Shown: positions 15,038 to 24,253, counted from the first letter of the stretch. The stretch is DNA of 64,000 nt from Lachnospiraceae bacterium (GCA_910574715.1 CAJTCH010000007.1:84767-148766), one strand, 5' to 3'. Numbers and translations are program-made. Notes: a model not told the origin generated them from the sequence alone.

Positions 15038-16321
15038 TCAACTCATTTTGTGGACTGCAAGTTTAATTGTTACAGAAGCTCCACTCGGAGTAACATTTGA
15101 AAGTTCTAAACATCCGCCGTGTTTCTGGCTAAGGACACGGCTTGTAGCCAATCCCAGTCCCATATGTTCACCCGTTTTATCCTCAGAATAAAGAAAGGTA
15201 TTCTTTTTGCGGAGCATTGCCTTTGAAAATCCTTTGCCGTCGTCTGTAATGGTTATAGTAAGTACATCATCAATAAATGTGTATAGGAAACTCACTTTGC
15301 TATTAGCATACCGAATGGCATTAGAAAAGATATTCTCAACAATACGGTAAAATAGTTGCTCATCTAATTTTACTTGACATTCGGATACTGTAGAATGATA
15401 TTCAATCTCCAGGCTATGCTGTCCTGCAATAAGTGAAAGGCTTTCTGTAGCATTTTTCAAAAAATCTGGTAGCTGAACGACAGAATACTTTGTTTCGGTT
15501 TCTTCAATGATATTCAAATCACGAATATAATCTGTATAACGCTCAAGTCGTTTTGAGGTTATCGCAAGGTTGGATAGTGTATGCTGCAATTTCTCATCAT
15601 TCAGACTTCCATTTGTAAAGCATTGCTGCATATATTCGACATAGCCCTCTATAATCGCAATCGGATTTCTGAGGTCATGTGCCACTGATGCCTGTAAAAT
15701 TTTCCGCTGCTCAATCATATTCCATAGCTGTCGGTTGTTATCATACAAAGCTTGCCGCATTTCTTCAAAAGCTGTGCAGAGCCTGCCTAATTCATCGTTA
15801 CTGTTATAAGCAACTGTAAAATCAAGGTCTTGACCCTTTATATGCTTTGTTGCATCTGCAAGAATCTGAATTGGCGGCGATAGCTTTTTCCTATAAAACC
15901 ACCATGCACATAACATGATTCCTATAACTGAATAGATAAAAGGAAGCCCTACCATAGAAATGCTTATTGCTCTATATAGTAACTGTTGTTTTGGGCGGAG
16001 TGTGGAGAAGCTGGATTCTATTCTCTCTATTGTAAATTCTGTATCCCCCAACTTTTCTTCTTCCGATTTAGCGGGGGTAAGTATAGACACTTTAGAAGGT
16101 TCATCAAGTATCAATCTTTGCTTTGCCTCAGATACCGTCCCATCTGCCATAATAGTCTGTGTATGCAGCCAAATTTCCTGTGAATCGGGGAGGATATTCT
16201 TCTGCACATGGTAACAGATATAAATTGTCAAAGCAGAGGATGTAAAAACAATTATCATTGTAATGGCAACCGTCCAGATAAATGCACTTTTAACAGATTT
16301 TACTTTCTTCATTTTTTCCAT
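15038..16321 (-). CDS. Sensor histidine kinase
   Basis: This 427-residue kinase has two membrane helices (about 13-37 and 115-142) around an extracytoplasmic loop of about 75 residues, a HAMP linker (to about 200), a HisKA domain with phospho-acceptor His215 in ASVAHDLRNP, and a HATPase_c domain (N-box ENIFSNAIRYA, G1 TDDGKGFS, G2 GEHMGLGLATS). It pairs with the OmpR-type regulator upstream; its ATG overlaps the natural end of that regulator frame by 13 bases. It most likely senses envelope damage or a peptide, because its predicted regulon is an amidase and a lipoprotein-ABC operon. Confidence 0.9.
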   Translation of the reverse strand: MEKMKKVKSVKSAFIWTVAITMIIVFTSSALTIYICYHVQKNILPDSQEIWLHTQTIMADGTVSEAKQRLILDEPSKVSILTPAKSEEEKLGDTEFTIERIESSFSTLRPKQQLLYRAISISMVGLPFIYSVIGIMLCAWWFYRKKLSPPIQILADATKHIKGQDLDFTVAYNSNDELGRLCTAFEEMRQALYDNNRQLWNMIEQRKILQASVAHDLRNPIAIIEGYVEYMQQCFTNGSLNDEKLQHTLSNLAITSKRLERYTDYIRDLNIIEETETKYSVVQLPDFLKNATESLSLIAGQHSLEIEYHSTVSECQVKLDEQLFYRIVENIFSNAIRYANSKVSFLYTFIDDVLTITITDDGKGFSKAMLRKKNTFLYSEDKTGEHMGLGLATSRVLSQKHGGCLELSNVTPSGASVTIKLAVHKMS

Positions 16322-16983
16322 TTATATCCCATCCCCCAAACTGTTTCTATATATTCCTTGCCCGTAGCTTAAGTCAGTTTATTTCTGATTTTTCGGATAT
16401 GCTCTTTAATAACATTGCTGTCGCCCTCAGCATTAAAGCCCCATACGGCTTCGTATATCTGTTCTTTATCAAATATCTGGTTAGCGTTACTCATCAGAAA
16501 CTCGACAATATCAAATTCACGATTTGATAAGTTCAGCGACCTTTCTCCATAAAAAATTTTGCGTTCAGCAAGATTTACAATTAAGCCTTGTGAAGATACG
16601 ATTTTAGGAGTACACTTGCTTCTCTCATCCCTCCGCAGGTGAGCCGCCACCCTTGCGGTCAATTCTTGTAAACTAAAAGGTTTGGTTATGTAGTCATCGC
16701 CGCCGACCTGCAAACCGTTTACTTTGTCCTGTTCTGTAATCCGAGCTGTCAAAAACAAAATAGGGCAGGTAACATTATTACGGATAATCTTGCATAGTTC
16801 TAATCCGTCCATTTCGGGCATGTTGATGTCAAGCAAAATTAAATCTGGATATATATTCAACATTGCTATTGCCTGCTCCGCATCTTCCGATACGAAAGTC
16901 TCATATCCACAATCCTGCAAGTGGCTTGATAATAATTCAGTCAGCATTTTTTCATCATCAACAATGAGTATCTTATATGCCAT
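16309..16983 (-). CDS. OmpR/PhoB-type response regulator with premature in-frame stop
   Basis: The product has a receiver (acidic D9/D10, phospho-Asp52 in LLDINMPEMDG, K101 in ITKPF) and a winged-helix output domain. Translation ends at TAA 16371-16369 after 204 residues (KIRNKLT). The same frame goes on for 19 sense codons (ATGKEYIETVWGMGYKWKK) to a TGA at 16309 that overlaps the kinase start. That extension is the conserved wing of the domain (cf. IETVRGVGYRF), so the natural gene is 224 residues and one codon has become a stop. The truncated form lacks the wing hairpin and may bind DNA poorly. AGGAGG lies before ATG 16983. Its own promoter has the direct-repeat box. Confidence 0.85.
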
Positions 16984-17007
16984 AGCAAAAACCTCCTAAT
17001 CCAAAAT

Positions 17008-17039
17008 ATTATAAAGCTTAAAAGTCAAAAAGTGGTCAA
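17008..17039 (-). promoter_or_regulatory. Promoter of the two-component genes with regulator direct repeat
   Basis: Minus strand: TTGAC (17039-17035), six bases, TTGAC (17028-17024), ten bases, TATAAT (17013-17008). Same layout as at 12934-12903, so the pair is predicted to regulate itself. Beyond it, 17041-17459 holds no intact gene, only short decayed fragments of the mobile element. Confidence 0.7.
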
Positions 17040-17459
17040 GTTCCTACTTTTTTTCGAATATCAACAGGCTTTTGTGTATCTTTCAGAATAAGCCATATCC
17101 GATAGATGTTTATTGCGCCCTCAATCTGATTTTTTTAGATATCTGCCGTACCCACCGAAGTGATACGTTCTATTTTTTCGCTTTCCTGTGCTGCCATATA
17201 TTCAAATATATCTGACTGCCCAACATACCATAATATTATATCCATCAATATGAACTATAACAAGTCTGCAACCGTAAATGTTCACTACAACATTATATCG
17301 CATGGACTTTGGCAAGAAAAATAATCTTACGCAGTCAATTGGATGTTTTTTTGATGAAGCGGAACTGACTATCATAGCGGGGACGGCGAAGGGGATATGT
17401 AAGGCAAAAGAGCAGCCAGAGGATTGACCTCTGGTTTCCTTTTGCCCTGTCCAACTAAT

Positions 17460-18045
17460 AGTTAGGGCATCCCCAGAGTTGCCCTCCACGGTATAGACCA
17501 CCCCATTCTCGAATTTTTATGATTCCCACACACGCCCGCCAAAGCCGTACCAGCTCCAATAAGACTGCCCGCCCTCGTTGCCGAGATGCGTTAAGGCAAC
17601 TTCCATAATGGCTTGATTGCCGTCACTTGTGAATGCCCGCCCGTATGGGTAGTAGCGCAGCACATGGGCGGGCTATTGCGTGTCGCCGTACTTCTCCCAA
17701 CCGAGCCGCTGTGCCTGCATTGCGGAAAATTCCACCGCATTTGCATAGGAATAGCCGCCGTAGTTGGTCTTCGCCCATGAGATATACCCGTTGCCGAAGT
17801 TGTAGCCCTGCAAGGCGAGCTTGATACGCTCCAGGTCAATCGGGTTCTCCACCTCGACTGAAACAAGGGCGGCTTTTAATTCCTGCACGCCGCACTCGAT
17901 GGAATATTCGGGGTCTTTGATGCCGTTCGGCTCATGGGGGGGACTTCTTGTTGAAGCTCCCTTCCGCTGCCTGCATCGTGTCGCTGCCTTTTCCCCCCAG
18001 GTTCCTGCATCATCACCGCCTTTATCGTATAGGAAGTGCTTTCGC
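17460..18045 (-). pseudogene. Decayed lysozyme/NlpC-P60 gene of a Tn916/CTn-type conjugative element
   Basis: Read on the minus strand in several frames: AVMMQEPGGK, KGSDTMQAAEGSFNKKSPP, then HEPNGIKDPEYSIECGVQEL to LGWEKYGDTQ, a TAG stop (17679-17681), AHVLRYYPYGRAF, GNEGGQSYWSWYGFGGRV, a deletion, and ENGVVYTVEGNSGD. These are characteristic pieces of the two-domain cell-wall hydrolase (soluble lysozyme plus C40 peptidase) carried by Tn916-like integrative elements, which opens the donor wall for conjugation. At least two frameshifts, in G and C runs, one nonsense codon and the loss of the catalytic P60 core show it is dead. It marks the former presence of a conjugative element here. Confidence 0.75.
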
Positions 18046-18139
18046 TGCTTTATAGGAAATTCCGACCTATTGAGACACAAAGAAAAACATATGTTAGATA
18101 GATATGTGTTTAAGGTATACAAAACAGACGGTCAAGGAT

Positions 18140-18484
18140 TTAGAAGATATAAAAACCTTCTTCTCCAAAATCGTCTTCAAACGGGTCATCGTCATTTTTA
18201 AAAGAGTGTCCGATCCTGGCTTCCATTACATTGAGAAGTGCGGTGCGGAAAGAATTACGGAGGAAAGTATAGTTAAAGTGATTGACATTACGCCAGAAAC
18301 CGTTATCACTGTAGCCGCCCTCAGAGATCAGGCAGAGGATGTGTGGGTTCCATTTCAAATCCCTGCCAAAGGTATGGAGAACCATGATAAAACCGGGAGT
18401 GAAATTCATGGACTTATTTTGCTTGAAAAACAGTTGAGAAACAACGCTGTTTACAGCATGAAAAAGACAGTCAAGCAGGGAGCG
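18140..18484 (-). pseudogene. Fragment of an IS91-like (Y2-type) transposase
   Basis: On the minus strand: LLDCLFHAVNSVVSQLFF, then GFIMVLHTFGRDLKWNPHI and LISEGGYSDNGFWRNVNHFN. This block is nearly invariant in the Transposase_32 / IS91-type transposases of Lachnospiraceae. Both ends are missing: upstream it meets an unrelated fragment at about 18485, and downstream it turns into an acidic tail (DDDPFEDDFGEEGF) that is not transposase. The catalytic tyrosines are absent. Confidence 0.7.
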
Positions 18485-18485
18485 G

Positions 18486-18643
18486 TCAATACCATGATAT
18501 GGGAAGCAGAGTATGATTCTATGGAGGAAGCGGTTAATGCTTTGAAGATAATACAGGAGAATCCAGAACATGATGCGCTGCTGGAAAAGCAGATTTGTTT
18601 TATGCGGGATTCTTATGTGGAGTTGTACCAGCAGATAGGGTAG
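18486..18643 (+). pseudogene. 3' fragment of a small conserved protein
   Basis: The frame VNTMIWEAEYDSMEEAVNAL followed by NPEHDALLEKQ and SYVELYQQIG looks like the C-terminal half of a small ferredoxin-fold (NIPSNAP-like or DUF6176-like) protein. Its 5' half is replaced by the transposase fragment on the other strand. I infer that the gene was cut by that mobile element. Confidence 0.4.
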
Positions 18644-18655
18644 ATCACATAATAA

Positions 18656-18684
18656 TTGCGGCGGTGAAATGAAAGTGATATAAT
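18656..18684 (+). promoter_or_regulatory. Sigma-A type promoter of the ROK gene
   Basis: TTGCGG (18656-18661), 17 bases, TATAAT (18679-18684). The ROK start codon is 42 bases beyond, with GGGGAGG in front. Confidence 0.6.
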
Positions 18685-18726
18685 AATTACAATAAATGCG
18701 GACTGCATATTCGTTGGGGAGGTCTT

Positions 18727-21700
18727 ATGAGTAAGGACAGTATACCCGAAGCAAAAGGCGGCACGCCCGAAGCATTGGGAGAATCAAATAAAATATTGAT
18801 ATTAAACTGCCTTAGGACAAGGGGAACGATGTCAAGGGCGGACTTATGCCGGCACTTGGGCATGAGTTTTCCGGCGGTCTCGTCCAATGTAAAGAGCCTG
18901 ATCGATATCGGATATGTGGTGGAGGTCGGTGAGGGGGACAATTCCCTGGGACGCAAATCCACGCTGCTGTCTTATCATGCGGAACGGGGATTTGTATTAG
19001 GAGTCGATCTTGGGAGGTTCCGCATCCGGGTGATGTTCGCGGACCTTCTCGGCCGGGAATTGTCAAGCCTTGAGAGGCCGACGAACACTGAAGACGGTGG
19101 GATAGGGATTGCCGACGAGCTCAGAGAGATGCTCTTAGATGTCGCTGCAGCCAGCGGAAAGGATAAATCCGCTATCTTAAGCATCTGTATCGGCGTCCCG
19201 GGAGTTCTTTCAGAAGACCGTGTTACTTTGGCCCCCTTTTTGCCGCCGATCGATCTGGCTCAGATCAGAACGAAGATCGGGGAAGAATTTACGGCGCCTG
19301 TCGTCATTGAGAACAGCATCAATCTGGATGCGCTTGGGGAGATGTGGCATGGGGCAGGCAGAGAGCTTAAGAATTTTGCGCTGATCAACTACGGAGTCGG
19401 CGTCGGGGCTGCATTTATCATCAATGGTGAATTATATCCGGGGGCGCACCGGGCTTCGGGAGAGATTGGATTCATGGTAGGGGATCCGTCGAAGCTTCGG
19501 ACAGAATTTGACGAGGTCGGAGTGTTGGAGAATACGATATCCAGAGATAAGATCCAGAACTATATCATGCGGCCTGATTTCCAGGATGAGATCAATAAGC
19601 TGATTGAGAAATATAAGAAAAACGACGTCTATGCGAAGCTTATTCTGGATGAGATATTTTTGTATGTAGGGTGCGCCCAGCTAAGGGCTTGGAATTCGGT
19701 GGGTGAAAGTCCTACGGTGTAAGGTACAAGCTATACCGCACCAAGCGAGTCTTGGGTGGACAGCAGAGATGCTGTCTGCTAAGCGTAGACAGCGAGATTG
19801 CAGGGCATAACTGCACATAGCTTCGATATGAAAATGAAAGTGGGAAGGCAGAGGTGCTCCTATACACTGAAAGCAACACAACTGTAGTCACTAAGAGCGA
19901 GAATACAGTTGCTTCCCCGGAGTTTTGAGGTTGGTCATGCAATCAAGGATTTCAAGTCAACTGGAGGAGGTCTGTCTGGTTCCAGATGAGTTGCGTACAT
20001 CTGGTATGCGGAACAACTGTCGAAGGGAGAACCGCAAATGGCCAGCAGAAGTCGGATGGCCGAATAGTACACGGTAAAACATACAGTGGAAGTCGAGAAA
20101 TGCCTGTCCTCGCAGGCTAGCCATGCAAAGTCATATCAAAGAGGAAACATAGACTGTACGCAGAGACAGGAGGAGCTATGGAAACGAAATTGGCGAGAAT
20201 ATCACAACTATCAGGCGAACATCCAGACATGGTATTTACGTCCATAGGGCATTTGATAAATAAGGAATTATTAAAAGAGTGCCACAAGGAAATGGATGGA
20301 AAGAAAGCAGTAGGAACCGATGGGATAACCAAAGAGGAATACGGGGCAAGGCTGGAGGAAAATCTGGAAGAATTAGAGGAAAAGCTTAAGAAGAAAGCGT
20401 ACAAGCCCAAGCCAGCAAAAAGAGTGGAGATACCGAAAGAAAACGGAAAGACACGGCCGCTCAGTATCTATTGCTATGAAGACAAACTGGTGCAGGAAGC
20501 ATTGAGACGAGTACTGGAAGCAGTGTTCGAACCGCATTTCTATGATGAAATGATGGGATTCCGACCAGGGAGAAGTTGTCATAAGGCATTAAGAAAGCTG
20601 AACGGAATGCTGGAAAAAGAAAAGACAAACTGGGTACTGGATGCGGATGTAAAAGGATTTTTCGACCACTTGGACCATGAATGGATAATAAAGTTCATAG
20701 AATCAAGAATAAAAGACCCAAATATCATCAGGCTGGTACGCCGGATGTTAAAAGCCGGAATCATGGAAGATTACAGATATGAAGAGACAGAGGAAGGAGC
20801 CGGACAGGGTTCGGTCTGCTCACCAGTAATCGCAAACATATATATGCATTATGTACTGGTGTGGTGGTTCAAGGAGAAAATGCAGCCGATCATGAAAGGG
20901 TACGCAGGGCTGGTGGTATATGCGGATGATTTTGTAGTCTGCTTTCAATACAAAACAGACGCAGAGATGTTCTATGAATATTTAAAGCGCAGAATGATGC
21001 ACTTTGGACTGGAAATGGAGGAGAAAAAGACGAGGCTGATAGAATTCGGCCGATTTGCAGAAAGGAACCGGAAAGAACGTGGAGACGGGAAACCGGAGAC
21101 CTTTACATTCCTCGGATTCACGCATTACTGTTCGCATGGAAGAACGGGAAAGTTCAGAGTGAAGAGGAAGACCAGTAAGAAAAAACTAGCAAAGAAAAGC
21201 AAGGAAATAAATGCTACGATAAGAGATATGAGATTTCTACGTATAAACCAGATAGTAAAGAAGCTGAATGAAATCTTAACTGGTTACTATCATTACTACG
21301 GAATTACTGACAATTCAAGAAGCCTGAACTCATTCTATAATGTAGTATGGTTCAGGTTATTCTACTGGCTGAATAGAAGAAGCCAGAGAAGAAGCTATAC
21401 AAAGGAAGGATATAAGGAATTGATGAGACAATTCCCACTCGTCCGACCACGTATCTATGTAAGTATATACGGATAGTTGTAGATGTATTAGCTTTGCAGG
21501 GAGCCGGATGCGGGAAAGCTGCACGTCCGGTTCTGAGAGGGGTAAGCCCCGTAAGGGACTTACCTACTTACCAATTTCGCTGATCAATATTTCAGCAGTA
21601 TTGGATTTGGAAGCGGTTATCATATCCGGCGGACTTGGGAACAGCATCGGCAGATTGTTTTCCGAGAAGTGGAGTGAGATGCTTGCAGTACACGTACCAT

Positions 21701-21804
21701 ATCCTCCCAGGCTGGTGTTTTCTGAGCTGGAGAATCAGGAGGGGGTTTTAGGCGCGATACATGTGGCGCTTGAAGCGGTTTACAGGGAACCGCTTAAGAT
21801 ATAA
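18727..21804 (+). CDS. ROK-family transcriptional regulator, split by a group II intron
   Basis: Exon 1 (18727-19670) gives an N-terminal winged helix (RADLCRHLGMSFPAVSSNVK) and the first part of a ROK sugar-kinase-like domain (FVLGVDLGRFRIRV, GVPGVLSEDR, VIENSINLDALGE, GAHRASGEIGF). Exon 2 (about 21572-21804) gives the missing end (SLINISAVLDLEAVIISGG). Joining base 19670 to about 21573 restores the frame and a protein of about 390 residues. ROK repressors of this type (NagC/XylR-like) answer sugars or sugar phosphates. The CxCGxxGCxE zinc motif is not visible. Unspliced, translation runs into the intron and stops at 19722. The gene works only if the intron splices. Confidence 0.75.
19671..21572 (+). 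mobile_element. Group II intron with maturase gene
   Basis: The 5' end is GTGCGCCCAG (consensus GUGYG). Domain V is plain at 21501-21533 (GAGCCGGATGCGGGAAAGC, then GCACGTCCGGTTC), followed by a domain VI stem (about 21541-21566). The 3' end lies at 21571-21572; the latter restores the host frame. The intron is about 1.9 kb, in the same orientation as the ROK gene, and carries its reverse transcriptase/maturase at 20178. The 450 bases before the maturase are the structured domains I-IV, with no other gene. Confidence 0.85.
20178..21476 (+). CDS. ltrA: Group II intron reverse transcriptase/maturase
   Basis: This 432-residue protein combines a reverse transcriptase (fingers TRPLSIYCYEDKLVQEAL, FRPGRSCHKAL; catalytic YADD in LVVYADDFVV; GQGSVCSPVIANIYMH; FLGFTHY) with a maturase domain X (about 340-432; GYYHYYGITDNSRSLNSF). 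It helps the intron fold and splice and copies it during retrohoming. No HNH endonuclease follows the maturase domain, so it probably integrates through nicked or replicating DNA. All catalytic motifs look intact. GGAGGAGC lies before ATG 20178. Confidence 0.93.
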   Translation: METKLARISQLSGEHPDMVFTSIGHLINKELLKECHKEMDGKKAVGTDGITKEEYGARLEENLEELEEKLKKKAYKPKPAKRVEIPKENGKTRPLSIYCYEDKLVQEALRRVLEAVFEPHFYDEMMGFRPGRSCHKALRKLNGMLEKEKTNWVLDADVKGFFDHLDHEWIIKFIESRIKDPNIIRLVRRMLKAGIMEDYRYEETEEGAGQGSVCSPVIANIYMHYVLVWWFKEKMQPIMKGYAGLVVYADDFVVCFQYKTDAEMFYEYLKRRMMHFGLEMEEKKTRLIEFGRFAERNRKERGDGKPETFTFLGFTHYCSHGRTGKFRVKRKTSKKKLAKKSKEINATIRDMRFLRINQIVKKLNEILTGYYHYYGITDNSRSLNSFYNVVWFRLFYWLNRRSQRRSYTKEGYKELMRQFPLVRPRIYVSIYG

Positions 21805-21841
21805 TGCAAATAACAGGTTTTCGAAAGCGGAAGGTGAGACT

Positions 21842-22552
21842 TTGAAGATAGCGATTGTCGATGATGAGAGGATCATCAGAGAACAGGTCAAGAACTTCAT
21901 ACACAGATATTGCACGGATTGCACGGTTTGGTCTTACGCCGCAGGAGAAGACCTGCTTGCCGCTCATACGAAGTTCGATATCATTTTCCTGGATATCAAG
22001 ATGGAGGGCGTAAGCGGGATCGATACGGCGAGAGAGCTTCGAAGGCAGCAGGAGGATACGGTACTGATCTTTGTCACAGGGATGAAAGAGTACGTGTTTG
22101 AAGCCTTCGATGTGTCGGCGTTTCACTATCTGCTGAAGCCGATAGATGAGGGGAAGCTTCGCGAAGTTCTCGGCCGGGCGGTCGGGGAAGCGAAGAAGAA
22201 GAAGGATGGGCGGCGCAGGCAGCTCTTCGTCCGAACGAAGGGGAGAAGCCTTACCATAGATCAGGGCGATATCTTATATATAGAGAGCAAGGCGAAGAAG
22301 GCGGAGATCCACACGGTAAAAGAGACGATAGAGATCTATGCCGCCATGAGCGGGCTGGAGGAGCAACTGGATGAGCGCTTCTACAGGTGTCATCGGGGAT
22401 ATCTGGTCAACATGGCGTATATCGTGGAGTACAGTGCGGACAGCATCAGTCTTGCCGGCGGCGGGACGGTCTATCTGACTAAGAAGAAGCATGGTGAATT
22501 CGTGAAGGCCTATATGTGGTTTTTACAGAACGGAGGAGTATCCTGTGTCTAA
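21842..22552 (+). CDS. LytTR-family response regulator (AgrA-like)
   Basis: This 236-residue regulator starts at TTG 21842 with GGAAGGTGAG just upstream. The receiver holds D7/D8 and the phospho-acceptor Asp51 (FLDIKMEGVSG), T79 region FVTG and K106 in LLKPID. The LytTR DNA-binding domain follows (about 125-230; GDILYIESKAKKAEIHT, YRCHRGYLVNM). It is intact, unlike the related regulator at 1771. Its partner kinase originally overlapped its stop codon: the GTG-TCT-TAA junction is duplicated at 24529, because a 2-kb insert carrying a defence gene now separates the two. Confidence 0.9.
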   Translation: MKIAIVDDERIIREQVKNFIHRYCTDCTVWSYAAGEDLLAAHTKFDIIFLDIKMEGVSGIDTARELRRQQEDTVLIFVTGMKEYVFEAFDVSAFHYLLKPIDEGKLREVLGRAVGEAKKKKDGRRRQLFVRTKGRSLTIDQGDILYIESKAKKAEIHTVKETIEIYAAMSGLEEQLDERFYRCHRGYLVNMAYIVEYSADSISLAGGGTVYLTKKKHGEFVKAYMWFLQNGGVSCV

Positions 22553-22553
22553 A
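22533..22553. repeat. Left copy of a 21-bp perfect direct repeat flanking the AIPR insert
   Basis: GAGGAGTATC + CTGTGTCTAAA, identical to 24517-24537. The left copy holds the regulator stop codon; the right copy holds the kinase start codon (GTG 24529). Just right of this copy GGATACTC makes an 8-bp inverted repeat with GAGTATCC inside it (22536-22561), a possible terminator-like hairpin without T-run. Confidence 0.85.
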
Positions 22554-22561
22554 GGATACTC

Positions 22562-24253
22562 TCATTCCATATTTTCTTCCCACCACATTTCATTTTTCAG
22601 ATATCGCTCCATGATATCAAATCGCCTAAATGCTGCCGCCATCGTTCGTCCATCTATCTCCGACAGATTTTCATTGTTAAAATAGTCTTTTAGGATATTC
22701 ACCATTGCCTGTTCTGCCTTACTGTACATCAATTCCTTGTTTTGTTCAAAGTAATTTTTTATTTCATTAAAATTAATATGAGTGATTTTTTGCAATGTAA
22801 TACCTGACTTTTTTAATATTTGCTTACCGATCATATATGACAAAAAATATTGACTATACAATCGGTGCTCCTTAATTCCATCCAGTTCACTCTCTTTCTT
22901 TCTATTATTATCACAATAACGAAATATCAGTACAGCAACCACCATCTGAGCAGCATTCAGGTTATCAAAAATCAATGAATAATATTTATCAAAAAATTCA
23001 TTACGTCTATAATTTGCCAAATGCGGACATTCCCGCCATACTGCGAAGACAGCCTCAGCCGCGACTGTCGATGGTATCGCATTTATATTTAATGTATTAT
23101 CTCTCTTTCGTTTATAGACGTATCCCAGATCATGTGCGCCGATTTCCAAAATCCGTTGACATTCATCGTTTGATTTTAAATCTCTAAAGTCCACCGGATT
23201 CTGGCTATTTGTCGCATATATAATATCCTGAATGATACCCGGATTTTCAGTGTCTTCCACTTCATAAAGACGTACTAACAGATATGTCTGTGAAAAATCC
23301 AGATTGGGATTTTCTTTTACAGTTTGATGTATCGTTTTACATGTTTGTCCACCGTTTATGATTTGTAAGTCATCCGTTTTAACCATCCAATTCTGTTCTT
23401 GCAACGCATTAAAACTAAATTTTTTGCAAATCATTGTCGCCCCATTATTGAAAAAGAAAAAATTCTGACGTTTATCTGTATCCAATAGAGTTTCTGTGAT
23501 TCCATCATTCACTACATTTTTTCCTAAATAGCGACGGATATTTTTTTCCAGCAGACTATCCCCAAATTCTTCCATCAATTTGTATACTTCCATTACGGAA
23601 ACACGTCCGAGAATTACTCTTTTATAATTAAAATTTTCCTGAATAGCCTTTCCGCTCAAAGAAATTTGTGTATTAATAACTTGTTCCCTATTAATATAGC
23701 GCATAATATCAATATGGGAGAAATGCTCAAATCGAACTTGGCTCTGACCTGCAAAAGCATTATTAATATGATTTCGACCCTCTTGATTCCAGGCCAGACC
23801 ATTATTAAGCATCACGAATGTCACATATGGAATTGCACCGTCTAATATAAAAGATCGAATCTCTTCTACTTTTTTTCTGCTCTGTACATTTAATTCAATA
23901 TGCGTAGAAGGATCAAACACACATTTTATGGTATTCACAGCTTTTTCAACTGCATTAGCCGGAAAATTACTGTCTTTATCCAGTTTTCTTGAATACTTTA
24001 ATTGGAACAATACTACATTTAATTGTGAATCCTGTGCTTCTACAATATAAGCTGCGTCAAATCCCCCGTCGTTTCCCCCATCAGTCAAAAACTGTACTGC
24101 CTCCATCAGATCAATGTCTAAATAGGCAGCAACTCCTAGCAGCAAAAATGCTTTGGAACGATTTCTCTCATTATCGTTATCCGTAAAAATTTCCTGATTA
24201 TCTGCTAATATCTTATTTATTCTTTGGTCAATGATTTGTTTTGCTATATCCAT
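22562..24253 (-). CDS. AIPR-family (abortive phage infection) protein with N-terminal nuclease-like domain
   Basis: This is a 563-residue protein. The AIPR core is recognised by NIRRYLGKNVVNDGITETL (about 238-256), FFFFNNGATMIC and LQIINGGQTCKTIHQ. The AIPR family is named after an abortive-infection phage-resistance protein and recurs in defence islands. The N-terminal part has a likely PD-(D/E)XK site: GGNDGGFDAAYI (Asp66) and VVLFQLKYS (Gln84-x-Lys86), so I infer a nuclease with the Q-x-K variant. ATG 24253 has AAAGGTAGG nine bases upstream; a GTG at 24262 would lie within the ribosome site. It is the only gene of an AT-rich insert, its stop nearly touching the left repeat. The 260 bases in front of it hold its promoter region; no partner gene is seen. 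Confidence 0.85.
   Translation of the reverse strand: MDIAKQIIDQRINKILADNQEIFTDNDNERNRSKAFLLLGVAAYLDIDLMEAVQFLTDGGNDGGFDAAYIVEAQDSQLNVVLFQLKYSRKLDKDSNFPANAVEKAVNTIKCVFDPSTHIELNVQSRKKVEEIRSFILDGAIPYVTFVMLNNGLAWNQEGRNHINNAFAGQSQVRFEHFSHIDIMRYINREQVINTQISLSGKAIQENFNYKRVILGRVSVMEVYKLMEEFGDSLLEKNIRRYLGKNVVNDGITETLLDTDKRQNFFFFNNGATMICKKFSFNALQEQNWMVKTDDLQIINGGQTCKTIHQTVKENPNLDFSQTYLLVRLYEVEDTENPGIIQDIIYATNSQNPVDFRDLKSNDECQRILEIGAHDLGYVYKRKRDNTLNINAIPSTVAAEAVFAVWRECPHLANYRRNEFFDKYYSLIFDNLNAAQMVVAVLIFRYCDNNRKKESELDGIKEHRLYSQYFLSYMIGKQILKKSGITLQKITHINFNEIKNYFEQNKELMYSKAEQAMVNILKDYFNNENLSEIDGRTMAAAFRRFDIMERYLKNEMWWEENME

Noticed and set aside
18104..18485. Plus-strand frame that continues upstream of the small-protein fragment
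   Set aside because: This part is the complement of a recognisable IS91-like transposase fragment; only 18486-18643 looks like protein on the plus strand.
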